A stretch of DNA of 64,000 bases from Cymbomonas tetramitiformis (lineage: Eukaryota > Chlorophyta > Pyramimonadophyceae > Pyramimonadales > Pyramimonadaceae), in contig LGRX02035513.1 of the NCBI GenBank assembly GCA_001247695.2, forward strand, positions 30,298 through 94,297, written 5' to 3'. Position numbers and translations under genes: made by a program. The notes below the pieces were generated by a model. It searched no databases. It saw only the letters and a list, made by a program, of their open reading frames with translations, and was not told the origin of the DNA. Numbering within the stretch: position 1 is the first letter of the stretch; the number at the start of each line of letters is the position of its first letter. Shown in pieces: positions 39,845 through 52,200 of the stretch.

Positions 39845-41680
39845 TTATGCCGGTACTGCCTGTGCATCTGCAACTCTTTTATGTTCTATCGATTCTGCCG
39901 CTATATCATTTTCTTCATCAACATCTACCGTTGGACCCGGATTATCATCATGCAATGCATACAAACAGACCAATTTCAGCACCAGGAGAGTGACCACCTG
40001 ATATATCAAGCGCACAGTCAGAGCGCTGTGTTTGTTGTCCTCCGGGTGAACATCGGTGTTGTCATAAGTCGCGAAGAAGTAGGCAATAAACGCGACATGC
40101 GTGGTACAAAGCACGTAGAAGGACGGCATCTTGCACGTACAACGGACAAAAAAGAACTTGTAACTGATAACTGCGGAAACAATAACGAACGAGGCAAAGA
40201 AGAGGGCGACCCGCTCCATATCGAAGAAGTGGTAAAAGCTATCCTGCAACCTGCAAGTCGAATCGAGTTGTAACATGTGCACAGCATCCTCCGGCAGAGC
40301 ACACGTGCATTCTGTAAAGGCCCAGGCGTCGTCATCGTGCTCCTTGCAATGTTCGTAAACCCTCAGATAGTGATGAACGGCTGCTTCGACATCCCCAGAC
40401 AGATCTTCTATTTCAAGGAGCGTGCTGCGGACGTCTTCCCCTTGGTCGGTGGCGACCGCCTCTTCCCCTTGGTCGGTGGCGACCGCCTCTTCCCCTTGGT
40501 CGGTGGCGACCGCCTCTTCCCCTTGGTCGGTGGCCACCGACGCTCCCTCGGCTTTTCCCTCAGCCTCTCCTATGGCCCCCATCGCTTCCTCAGCCTCTTC
40601 GATGTCCTCTTCCATTTCCTCAGCCGACTCCTCGTTCTGTTCCTTAGCTTCTTCATAATGCTCCAAGTTCTCGCGCACAACTGTGAGCGTTTTGCTGATG
40701 GCTTCGATGGCGTGTCCGTAAACCATGACGGCGAAGCTCAAGGGCATGGTGCAGATGAGCCATATGTTACTGTGTACATATGACTCTATAAAAGCCTCAC
40801 AGACCTTATTCTTAATGGTAAAGTATAGCACAGCCATCATGAGCACGAGCGCGAGGCTCAAGCACATGTAAAAACTGTAGTCATAAGTGTACGGCGTGTC
40901 CTCCTCTCCGAAGGTAACGAGCTGGATGATGCTCTCACCGAATACGATCAAGATGAGAGCATTGAGGCGGTCGAAGAAGTATTCGATGTTCACGTGACTG
41001 TGCTCACTCCGATGAGTTACGTGGTGATACAAGCTGCTCGTCTCCAGGAAGCACGCGATTCCCCACACCCACTCTACCCTCTGGTCATCCCAGAAGGCCA
41101 GCGACACGGCCCATAGGACACAACTGAGCATCAGACATCCCGTGAACAAGTAGAACGGGTCCTTGAGCACGGCCTTCGCCTTATATTCGCGCGTCCAGCA
41201 GTGCTCAAATAGGAAGGGGAGGAAGGCCACGCGCGCGACGAGGCACGATACGGCGAAGCCTTCCCCGCTGCGCTGCACATCCCACTGCGCTTTGGAACTG
41301 TTGATGTCGAGGTAGACCAGCGACCAGAAGGTTGCCAAGTAGTGCATCGTGTAAGCGAGGGTGTAAAAGAGCGTATCTGTCTCAAGCAGCGTAAAGTAGA
41401 AGGTACACAGGCACCAAAGCGAATAGTAATTAAAGTACAGCATAAAGGACTGCAGCACCCCGGACAAGGTGAGATCGGTAATGACTACCTCACCAAGCCT
41501 AATGCACACAGCCACCAACAGGAGATCGTAGAAGAGCTCCCACCAGCTCTCCCTTTGGTCGCCGTGGGGATTCTTCAGCACACCCCGGTGCGCGTGAAAG
41601 TTTGAAATCCATTTCTTCAGCGGAGACATCTGCTTCTTGGTAGCCAGAAAATTCTGTTCGACGGTGGCGGGGGGCTTCAT
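39845..41680 (-). CDS. LtrA-family (low temperature requirement A-like) multi-pass membrane protein
   Basis: The 611-residue protein begins with a short basic segment, then WWELFYDLLLVAVCIRLGE, the family signature (E-L-F-x-D-L near the first helix). About ten hydrophobic helices are spread over residues 45-330 and 495-590. They include the FGESIIQLV motif, which fits the conserved F-G-E-x-I block of the family. Bacterial LtrA is about 360-400 residues. Here an acidic cytosolic-type loop with four ATDQGEEAV repeats (residues about 375-420) and extra C-terminal helices enlarge it. The frame is a single exon with the first ATG at 41680. LtrA was named for growth of Listeria at low temperature; the molecular function is not known. 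A TATA-like TTTATATG lies about 140 bp upstream on the minus strand. Confidence 0.85.
   Translation of the reverse strand: MKPPATVEQNFLATKKQMSPLKKWISNFHAHRGVLKNPHGDQRESWWELFYDLLLVAVCIRLGEVVITDLTLSGVLQSFMLYFNYYSLWCLCTFYFTLLETDTLFYTLAYTMHYLATFWSLVYLDINSSKAQWDVQRSGEGFAVSCLVARVAFLPFLFEHCWTREYKAKAVLKDPFYLFTGCLMLSCVLWAVSLAFWDDQRVEWVWGIACFLETSSLYHHVTHRSEHSHVNIEYFFDRLNALILIVFGESIIQLVTFGEEDTPYTYDYSFYMCLSLALVLMMAVLYFTIKNKVCEAFIESYVHSNIWLICTMPLSFAVMVYGHAIEAISKTLTVVRENLEHYEEAKEQNEESAEEMEEDIEEAEEAMGAIGEAEGKAEGASVATDQGEEAVATDQGEEAVATDQGEEAVATDQGEDVRSTLLEIEDLSGDVEAAVHHYLRVYEHCKEHDDDAWAFTECTCALPEDAVHMLQLDSTCRLQDSFYHFFDMERVALFFASFVIVSAVISYKFFFVRCTCKMPSFYVLCTTHVAFIAYFFATYDNTDVHPEDNKHSALTVRLIYQVVTLLVLKLVCLYALHDDNPGPTVDVDEENDIAAESIEHKRVADAQAVPA
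40433..40540 (-). repeat. 27-bp in-frame tandem repeat in the LtrA-like gene
   Basis: Four nearly perfect copies of the 27-bp unit encode ATDQGEEAV. The lack of silent differences between the first three suggests recent expansion. Confidence 0.92.
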
Positions 41681-43287
41681 ATGTAATCAGGATTGTTTCA
41701 AGAGAAACCGCTCAGCCTCCACGCCTCAAAGACGGACGAAAGGGATTTGACAGCAGCACCTCCGCGGTTCAGAATGCGACCAGATTGCTATCACCAACCG
41801 TTTCGGTATCCACTGCATATAAAATCGCGCTCCTTTAGACGCCGATGGTCAGCCACTGCGGGTGGTCGATTCTTCGGGATGCCTGTGGCAAAAGCAAGAG
41901 CGATGAGCCAAAGCAGATTTGGCAGGGGGCGAGGAGCCAGGGCCTCAAAGGGTATACCAAAGGTGGTTCAGGTGGCGCAGTTGGTAAGAGACGAGAGGGG
42001 CAAGGCCTGAGGGGAAAGAAACGGACGGGCAGGAGGTGCAGAAGCAATGAGGGCAGTGCCATAGTAGATGGCACGGTAGAAGAGAAGCGCCAGGTATCTC
42101 TTCACACAGAGATAGAGGGCACCCGAAGCTGCAGTGACCACGTAGAACTAAATAGCGCAGAGAAAACAGATAAGCTGTGAGAAGCTTGCCAGACCGAAGC
42201 GAGTGCTATCAGCCAAAAGTTGGGACGAACAAGAAAAGGATGTGCGTGGAGGGGGTCTGCCGAAGGGACACCCGGCAACGGAATAGGGTAGGCAAAGTTC
42301 AGCAGTGGCGAGTAGAGGAAAAACAGGGGAGAAAGAACTGTACACAAACTGCAGAGTTGTAGGGGCGGACTGGATTAAGCTAGAGGGAGAGCTTGGAGCT
42401 GAGTTGAGTAACCCGGAATGGATTGGGGCGCATAGTAAATGCAAGCAATTCAGATAACAACAAACAATATTTGTTATTAAATATAAGAGATTCAAGGAAT
42501 TTCCGTCCACATGCTCAGCTTTGTGCCTAAATCAAACGGGCGCGACAGAAGGCCTGCGCTGGTTTGCATCATACCATATCGTCTAGCGCATAGCGACTAA
42601 GGAGAAATAAAATTGAAGTTGGCACAGCTTGCAATAAAACACCGAGACAAACAGCATTAGCGTTCCTCTCAAAACATCTCGTCTATCCAACTGGCTTTCC
42701 ACCACGACCCCGGAGGGTTTCCTTTTCGTGTTGCGTTTTTGGGACGTGGCTAATTATAATATAATAAACCTCTGCTCCTTATGATTTCGAACCGGACCAA
42801 ATTACCTTACTTACTTACCTTACTTACTTACTTACCTTACTTAATCAGCAGCAGCAGCAAAGCGCGAATCCCAACGGGCGACACAGACGAACTTCCGATC
42901 TCACGATCGCCAGACGCTAACGATGACAGTGCCACTGCAGTCGCGTACATTTATCGCGACGCCACCCTCGCGTTGTGGCATGGCATGTTGGGATGCAAAA
43001 AGCGAAGTGTTGTCGCGCACATGATCCTACGGTCAGATGGCCTAGTGGAGATCTCCTTTTGAGATCGATCCGCCTAGTAATTATAATTGTCTCAGTCGAG
43101 TGTGATGTGTCACATGTGAGATGTGTGTCACATGTGAGAATGTGTCACCTTCCAGTTAGATTCAAAAATCATTTTTTCGCGAGTTTCCCACGCCAGACTT
43201 CCAGCCTCCCGGTCCTTTTCAAAAATCCAAATTCCTAACCAAAGGCAGCTAGAGATTCCTGAACCCAGACACTTGCACTTGAAAATC
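41681..43287. other. Intergenic between the divergent LtrA-like gene and MSH2
   Basis: No supported gene. A TTAC/CTTA microsatellite lies at about 42801-42844. An AT-rich AATTATAATATAATAAA block near 42744 might be core promoter material for MSH2, but it is 500 bp upstream of the start codon. Confidence 0.5.
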
Positions 43288-46200
43288 ATGAATGAAGAGG
43301 GAGAAGTGCGCAACCAGCCGACTGTAGAACAAGATGGTAATTCGAGCTACTCGTTTTGCACTCAACTCGTTGAGTATCAACTCTTAGCTTCATCACCCTC
43401 GAGAATGTTTTGCCAGTTGTCGTAGTGACGTGTGCTGTATTTTCCTTCGCAGAAAAGACAAAGAGCATGATAAAATATTTCCGTGGTCTGACCGAAGATC
43501 CGCAGGTCTGTATCTTCAGTGCTCACGGGCTCTGCCGCCCCCCATGACATATTTCAAGTGGCTGCCTGCTAAGCCTCTGTAACCTCACAGGCGGTGCGCT
43601 TTTTCGATAGAAAGGACCAAATCACCGTACTCGGGACCAACGCACTTTTCATTGCAAGGTCTGCTCCCCGTTTCCTGCAACGTTTATGGACTTTGCGCAC
43701 CGCTTCCATTTGATCAACATGGTGGCATTTGCTTTCAGGGAGTTCTACAAGACGACGACCGTCGTCAAATATGTCGGGAATGAAAAAGACGCCATTGCTG
43801 TCGTTGCGCTCAACCGAAGTTTGTTCACCACTGTTCTTCGCGAACTCTTACTTGAAGGTATTTGGGGCTCATGACCTTTCTCGTCGGTTGCATGCATATT
43901 CATAATGTGCATATCGTGTTAATTTCTCAAATCAAAGAGTGGTGAACTCAGAAAGCGATGCTACAGTTTTTCGCGCTCACGATGGCTCGATGCAGGCAAC
44001 GAACACGTCGTGGAGGTGTATGACGAAGTAGTCAGGATGGGCTGGAGGCTGTCAAGATCCGCGAGTCCGGGACGCCTCACAGCATTTGAGGATGAGCTGT
44101 ATCGCTCCAATGAAATGGTGAGCCTCGCTCATCTCTCTTGCCTAGGCTGCGAGTGGCCTTCTGTTTCGACTGTCGGCCGATGGCGGTTTCCGGTCACTCG
44201 AGCTCCAAACAAGGACACAGAAATATGGCAAATTCCAGAGACGATTCTGGTGTGACTTTGGAGACTTCAGAGCACTTCGATGAAGAAACGCTGATGAGCT
44301 CATGTCCTTGGCAAGTCGCTTGTTTCTTTGGTTGTTAGGTGGACATACCGGTCGTTATGGCCGCCCGCGTGGTCGTTCGAGACAGCCAGCTCATCGTATC
44401 TCTCGCCTACGCCAACACTTCTACCCGACAAGTTGGAGCGCCGCAGGTGAGTTTGTCGACGATGATCAGTTTTGCAGCTTGGAAGCGGCTGTGGCAGGTG
44501 CGGGCGCCCCTGATTTTGCCACCTATGCTGACATATGCTGGCGCACCCAGGTCACATGTGAGATATGTCATGATCTTTTCCGAGTCTCGGAGAGGCACGG
44601 AAGCTCAACTCGGGACGAAGCCTGCGCACTTCTCAAGTTCATACCGCCGCCTCTCTCTTCAAACCACTTACAATACAGAGCCTGAGCCCGCTGCGCACTG
44701 TCCCCGCACTGTTACTTGCACCTCGCTTCATACCACTTACAATACAGAGCCTCGAGTCCGCCGCGCACTGTCCCCGCACTGTTACTTGCACCTCGCTTCA
44801 TACCACTTACAATACAGAGCCTCGAGTCCGTCGCACTGTCCCCGCACTGGTACTTGCACCTCGCTTCATACCACTTACAATACAGAGCCTTTGAGTCCGC
44901 CGCGCACTGTCCCCGCACTGTTACTTGCACCTCGCTTCATACCACTTACAATACAGAGCCCGAGTCCGCTGCGCACTGTCCCCGCACTGGTACTTGCACC
45001 TCGCTTCATACCACTTACAATACAGAGCCTCGAGTCCGCCGCGCACTGTCCCCGCTGTTACTTGCACCTCGCTCATACCACCACAATACAGAGCCTCGAG
45101 TCCGCCGCGCACTGTCCCCGCACTGTTACTTGCACCTCGCTTCATACCACTTACAATACAGAGCCTCGAGTCCGCCGCACACTGTCCCCGCACTGTTACT
45201 TGCACCTCGCTGGGCCCCGACTGCGTCCGCAACCGATGCAGATTGGAGCGAAGGAGTGCGTCGTGCCGAAGGAGGCCGCCAGCACCCCTGAAGGCCGCAA
45301 GCTGCGGGACGTGCTCGCGCGCTGCGGCGCACTCGTGAGTTCCTTTTCCGTCAATGCACGCTTCGCTTGATTCAGAGTCTTAGCTTGCCATGAAAGGCAC
45401 ACTTGTGCGATAGCCCTAGTCGAGGATGGGCCCGTCCTGTATGACGTCCCCCTTCTTTCTCTAGATCTCGCCCTGCTCCTAATCATTGCCAGACTTAAAA
45501 GGCCTGGAATTCCGATCGAGTTTGGTAGCAGCGTCTGCGACACTTATGCTGAGTGTCGTTACAGTGATCCAGGATGTGTCGTCTCTTGTGGCCCCTGATG
45601 GATTCTAGTTTTATCTCAGGCCACCGACTGGAAGCCTTCCGACTTCTCACCAAAGGATCTGGAGACCGATCTGGGGAGGCTGCTGAAGAGCAACATAGAG
45701 CACTACCGAGTGGTGATCGAACAGGAGGGCACGAAGGCGGTTCTTGCAGGTACCTAAGGACTGCTCGGAGTGATGCAAGAGTGACCCCGACTCGTCCTGC
45801 GATGTGCATGCCTCCACAATACACTTGTGACCCATGATGGGCTGCCTGCTGGACTCTTTGGATTTTTAACAGGAGCTTGCGCCATATGCAAGATAAGTCT
45901 GTATCGTGCAGCCCAGTCTCGTTCATATGGGAGAAAATATCAGCACTTGCCAGGTGTCACAGGCGTTGCCTGCCCAGGGCAGAGTGCCGGAGCTGCCGGG
46001 GCTGCTGGCAGCGTGGCCGGGTCGAGTATGTGGTGCCGGAGCTGCCGGGTCCACTGGCAATGCGGCCATGTAGACATTTTTTTATATGGGCCTTTTTGGT
46101 TGTGGTTGCGGCTATCGGGGCAGCTCTGCTGAAGTTCACGGAACTTTTGGTGGACCAGAGCAACTACGGGAAATTCGCCCTCGTTAAGCACGATATGGTA

Positions 46201-49200
46201 AGTCGTGCATAGGGCTCACAACATTCGCTGAGAACGTGGTCTTGCCTGCTTGGTCGCATGCCAACCCTAAGACGCCAGAAGAATGATTTGGGCATCAGTT
46301 AGCCTCCATGACTGCCGTCTTCCTCCAGAAAGTTGTCCCCCTGATATCTTCAGGGCTGTTGTCATTAGTCGTGCCGTCATCGACTGCGCCTGTTGCTATA
46401 CCTGTGCTGAGTGCATCACAGCCGGCGATCAAGGGCGTGACTTCAGCAGTGTTTGGGAACTGAATGCCCAACTGTCAGGGGTGTTACATGCGTATGCTGG
46501 GGCACTGAATGCCCAACTGTCAGGGGTATCACATGCGTACTATGGGGACCTGAATACGCAACTGTCACGGGTGTTACATGCGTATGCTAGCGAACTGAAT
46601 GCCCAATCTGTCAGGGGCGTTACATGCGTATGCTGGGGAACTGAATGCCCAATCTGTCAGGGGCGTTACATGCGTTTGGATTCATCCGCGCTACGAGCGC
46701 TGAACACGTTCAAGCACCGCACCGATGCGAACGATAGTTTCTGCCTCTTCGGTCAGTTGAACAAATGCCGCACGCCTATGGGCAAGCGTTTGCTACATCG
46801 GTGGCTCAAGCAGCCGTTGCTCGATCTGGCCGAGATCAACAGGTGTTCCCTGCGCTCTGCTCCAGCACTTTGTGCAGCTTCCTGCTCCGTTCCAGTCGTA
46901 GACCTGAGCTAGTGATGATGAGCTCCATCCCGCCCTGCTTGACGCTGCTGTCTGACAGCTGGTCCGGGTGTGCCCAAAGGTATTCTTTGCCAGTCGGCAA
47001 GTCTGTCTCTCCGCCTGCACTTCGGCGCGTCGTGCTCGAATCCTTTCCCTTCCAGGCTGTCTCAGGGTTGAGGGATGGCTCTGGGTGCAGACGCCATGAC
47101 ATAGTAGAGGCAATGGTGGACGACGCCGTGCTACGGGATCGCCTGCGAGGGGCGCACCTACGCGTGCTTCCAGACATTGAACGCCTCACCCGCAAGCTCG
47201 AGAGGTGCTCCCCTACCTATCCACCCCGTTCCTGCCGCGGTGGTCCTGCACGCGTGGCGCTCAGAGACCCCGTCCCTTGCCGCGGTGGTCCTGCACGCGT
47301 GGTGCTCAGCGACCCCGTCCCTTGCCGCGGTGGTCCTGCACGCGTGGCGCTCAGAGACCCCGTCCCTTGCCGCGGTGGTCCTGCAAGCGTGGTGCTCAGA
47401 GAGCAGAGGGGGAATGGGCGATGGTGGTTGCAGAGGGAAGTGCACGTTGCAAGATTTGTGCCGGCTGTACCAGGCAAGCGCGCAGCTGCCGCTCATTGCG
47501 GAGGCGCTGGAGCAATACGAGGGGCCCCACGCAGCCCTCCTGAAAGAGCTTTACGGTGAGCCTCTCAGCCAGCTCTCCTCAGGGGGCTGCTGGATCCCGT
47601 GGTTGACCCCACCTCTTGATTCCGCGGCGCCGGCATCCACCACGAGTTCTCAGCGCAAGAGGTGCTGATGTTCCTGGGTGCCTCCACGGCAGCAGTATGG
47701 CGCTGCCGAAGGCTGAGGAGAGCACAAGGGGTGGCGGCAAGGGTGGACAGGGGAGAGCACAAGGGGTGGCGGCAAGGGTGGACAGGGGAGAGCACAAGGG
47801 GTGGCGGCAAGGGTGGACAGGGAGAGGGGAGAGAGAGGGGGCTGGGGGAGGCAGTGATGGGAGAGGAGACTGAGGCGAGGAGGGCGGGGGAGGTGGTCAG
47901 GAGACGCCCTGGCGGCGGCGCACGACGATGAGCACCTGGGGAAGTTTGAGGCGCTGCTGGAGGCCAGCGTCGACCTCGACAAGATTCCGGACGAGTACAC
48001 CATCTGTGCCACATATGACCCTGAGCTGGGTGAACTTCAGCAAGAGAAGGTGCGCCAGGCCTTCAGTTGCAGAGAAGGACATTTAGGGTTGGCCCCGGGG
48101 TCCCTCTTGAGTCGCTGCGCCTCATCACTGTGAGCCATGCTCGATCGTTTTCGCCTAAGGATCCCCACAAACCCCTCAATCGCCGGGCTCGCAAGGGGAT
48201 GCGCGCAGCAGCAGGCTCAGCGCACCGCTCAGGCGCAGGGCGTGCGGGGGCGCGCAGGACAAGGTGGCAGCATCCATTCAGCAGGTACACGAGGACGCCG
48301 CCGCGGAGCTCAAGCTCCAAGTGGAGAAGGTGCGACGTCGAAGGAGAGCGCCGGTGCTAGTCCTAGGGTGGGTCGTACGCGGAGATGGCGGGTGTTGAAG
48401 GGGAGCGCTGCGCCGGCCACTTCAGGTGTTGAAGCTCGAGCGAAGTCACCTCGGCTACTTCTTCCGCATCTCCAAGAAGGAGGAGACCAGCGTCCGGGCG
48501 AAGCTGGCCTCGCGCTTCCAGGTGAGGGCTCTCCTCCCCCATCAGCGAGGCTCTGGCCAGAGGTACGCCCGCCTTCCAGGTGAGGGCTGTCCTCCCCCAT
48601 CAGCGAGGCTCTGGCCCTTCTTGGAGGCCAGAGGGACGCCCGCCTTCCAGGTGAGGGCTCTCCTCCCCCATCAGTGAGGCTCTGGCCACTCTTGGAGGCC
48701 AGAGGGACGCCCGCCTTCCTGGCAGCCCGAGACCTCATTCCCCCCACCGATTGTCCCCTAGTGCCGAAGCGGTGCGTTGCAAATGTCGCGAGATGCCCGA
48801 GTTTCCTAATTGTTCTGGAAATGGATCCCGGCTGGATTTTCTGGCCGCTGCTGCCCGGTTCTATAGCGAGCAGCCCCCCTGTCTCCACCGCTGCCCCGCT
48901 ACTTGGGGGGGCTTCTCCGGCTGCCGAGAGCCCTTCGAAGCGTTTGCAGGCGCCCTCAGCGCTCTCCACCCGCATGGCGACTCACGGCTCTGGTGCCATG
49001 GGGCGGGGGCGTGCAGGTGATTGAGGCACGAAAGGACGGCACCAAGTTTACGAGCAAGGTGCGCCGCGCTCTGCTCGTTTGCGCCCGCACCGCCTCGAGC
49101 CGTGCAGCCCTCACTGTATGCAGACACCTTGCACTGTCGCATGCGAGGCGCACCGCACGAGTGGGGGGCTTGGCGGCAGGCACTGAATAGAGATTAGGGG

Positions 49201-52200
49201 GTGGTCGGTTTGAGGCAGGCACTGAATAGAGATTAGGGTGGTTGGCTTAAGGCAGGCGCTGAATAGAGATTAGGGATGGTGGGGCTTGCGGCAGGTACTG
49301 AATAGAGATTAGGGTGGTGGGGCTTGCGGCAGGCACTGAATAGAGATTAGGGATGGTGGGGCTTGCGGCAGGCACTGAATAGAGATTAGGGGGTGGTGCC
49401 TATGGCAGGCACTGAATAGAGATTAGGGGTGGTGGGGCTTCATGGCAGGCACTGAATAGAGATTATTAGGGGTGGTGGGCTTGCGGCAGGTACTGAATAG
49501 AGATTAGGGTGGTGGGCTTGGCAGGCACTGAATAGAGATTAGGGGTGGTGGGGCTTGCGGCAGGCACTGAATAGAGATTAGGGGGTGGCGGGGCTTGCGG
49601 CAGGCACTGAATAGAGATTAGGGGGTGGTGGGGCTTGCGGCAGGCACTGAATAGAGATTAGGGGTAGGGGCTTGGGCGGCAGGCACTGAATAGAGATTAG
49701 GGGTGGCGGCTTGCGGCAGGCACTAACAGAGATTAGGTGGTGGGGGCTGGCGGCAGGTACCTGAATAGAGATTAGGGGGTGGTGGGGCTTAAGTGCAGGC
49801 ACTGAATAGAGATTAGGGTGGTGGCTTATGGCAGGCAGCTGAATAGAGATTAGGGGTGGTGTGGGCTTGCGGCAGGCACACTGAATAGAGATTAGGGGGT
49901 GGTGAGGCTTGCGGCAGGCACTAACAGAGATTAGGGGTGGTGGGGCTTGGGCGTGCAGGCACTGAATAGAGATTAGGGGGTGGTGGGGGCTTGGGCGGCA
50001 GGCACTGAATAGAGATTAGGGGTGGTGGGGCTTGCGGCAGGCACTGAATAGAGATTAGGGGGTGGTGGGGCTTGCGGCAGGCACTGAAGCAGCTTAGTGA
50101 CCGCCGATTAGAGCTCGATCAGCAGTATGCGGAGCAGCAGAGGCACTTAGTGGAGCGCGTGGTCCAGGTGGCCTCCAGCTTTGCGGAGGTGTTCTTTGAG
50201 GTAATCCCTGTGGCACCTTCCTTGCCCTGGAAGGCAAGGGCACTGGGCTGACCTCCAAGGGACCCTGCCAGGGCGCTGGGCTGACCTCCAAGGGACCCTG
50301 CCAGGGCGCTGGGCTGACCTCCAAGGGACCCTGACGTCAAAGGCAAGGGCGCACGCGTAATGCAGTGGGGCTGTAAGAGCTGTAAAATGGAGCAGTATCC
50401 TCGCTTGTGGAGAGCTTGTGGAGAGCTCGAGTCTGTATCCAGTGCTGATGGTCCGCCTGGGAGTCCTGCCTCACGCGCCCCTGTCAATCAAAGGAGATGA
50501 TGGAGTCCTGCCTCACGCCAGGCCCTGTCAATCAAGGGAGATGATGGAGTCCTGCCTCACGCGCTTCTGTCAATCAAGGGTGATGATGGAGTCCTGCCTC
50601 ACGCCAGGCCCTGCTGAATCAAGGGTGATGATGGAGTCCTGCCTCACGCCAGGCTCCTGTCAATCAAGGGAGATGATGGAGTCCTGCTCGCGCCCTGTCA
50701 ACAAGGGTGATGATGGAGTCCTGCCTCACGCGCCTGTCAATCAAGGGTGATGATGGAGTCCTGCCTCACGCTGTGGCCCTGTCAATCAAGGGTGATGATG
50801 GAGTCCCGCCTCACGCGCCCTGTCAATCAAGGGTGATGATGGCGTCCTGCCTCACGCCAGGCCCTGTCAATCAAGGGAGATGATGGAACTTGCCTCACGC
50901 GCCTGAGTCAATCAAGGGTGATGATGGAGTCCCGCTCACGCCAGGCCCTGTCAATCAAGGGTGATGATGTCCTGCCTCACGCGCCCTGTCAATCAAGGGT
51001 GATGATGGAGTCCCGCTCCCCACGCGCCCTGTCAATCAAGGTGATGATGGAGTCCTGCCTCACGCGCGCCCTGTCAATCAAGGGTGGCATGGAGTCCTGC
51101 CTCACGCGCTCCTGTCAATCAAGGGTGATGATGGAGTCCTGCCTCACGCCAGGCCCTGTCAATCAAGGGTGATGATGGAGTCCTGCCTCACGCGCCCCTG
51201 TCAATCAAATGGAGATGATGGAGTCCTGCCTCACGCCAGGCCCTGGTCTGGGGTTGCCAAGGCAGGGATTGGAGAGCCAGGGGTTGGGGGAGGGTATGCG
51301 ATTGGCAGATCTCGACCCTTTTGGCGTCACTTGACGTGCTGGCCAGCTTTGCGGAGGTCTCCTCCAACGCCCCCATGCCGTACACTCGACCGCAAATGAG
51401 GTGTGTGGCGTCCCTTCAGCCACGGGGCGGGAGGCCTCCCCCTGCAGCCTCTTGCGGGCACTCGGTGTGGACCTCCATGCAGGAGAGATGATGCAGCGGG
51501 CAGGGCGGAGTCAGGGGGTGGCCCCCACGGAGGTACCCTCGAGCTGAGCTGAGGTGCAGCAATGTAGCTGTTGCCCAGCGGCGGCTGGCAGACTTGCGCG
51601 GGCCTCGTCAGGTTGGATCGGCTGCCCAGCTCACCGGTGCTGACGGGAGTGCTCGTGGAGGGCCGTGCGGCAGTGCAAAGGGTGAAGGCGACGTGGTGCT
51701 GAAGGGCTGCCGGCACCCGTGCGTCGAGGCTCAGCAGGACGTCTCCTTCATCCCGAACGATTGTTGTTTGGCGCGTGGCCGCTCCTGGTTCCAGATCATC
51801 ACCGGGCCCAACATGGTAAAGCTTAGGACAGCCCTGCCTTTGTACTGCCACGGCGGTGGCCCTTCGATCAATGTGTTCCTGGGAGCGTATTGTGACCGGC
51901 CCTCGGATCAATATTTTCCCGGGAGCGTATTGTGACCGGCCCTCGGATCAATATTTTCCCGGGAGCGTATTATGACTGACCCTCGGATCAATGTCAAAGC
52001 TACCTTTGCTACCAATTTGCATCACACCTCATATCTTAAATGTCAGGTATCTTGCCGGGGATGCAGACGGTGACGGGGCATTCGGTTCCCAACGTGTTGC
52101 TTAATCGCAGGGTGCCCCGTGCAAATGCCAGCGGCTCCGACAGTCCTGTGCTGGCTTCGGCTAGGCCAGCGCCTGCACTCTCGGTGGCTGGGGGACGCAC

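Noticed and set aside
41965..42035. tRNA-like box A (TGGCGCAGTTGG)
   Set aside because: No box B (GGTTCGA-type) at a suitable distance and no acceptor-stem pairing was found.
49165..51245. Regular short repeats resembling a CRISPR array
   Set aside because: Units are head-to-tail with no unique spacers, lie in introns of a eukaryotic gene and have no cas genes nearby.
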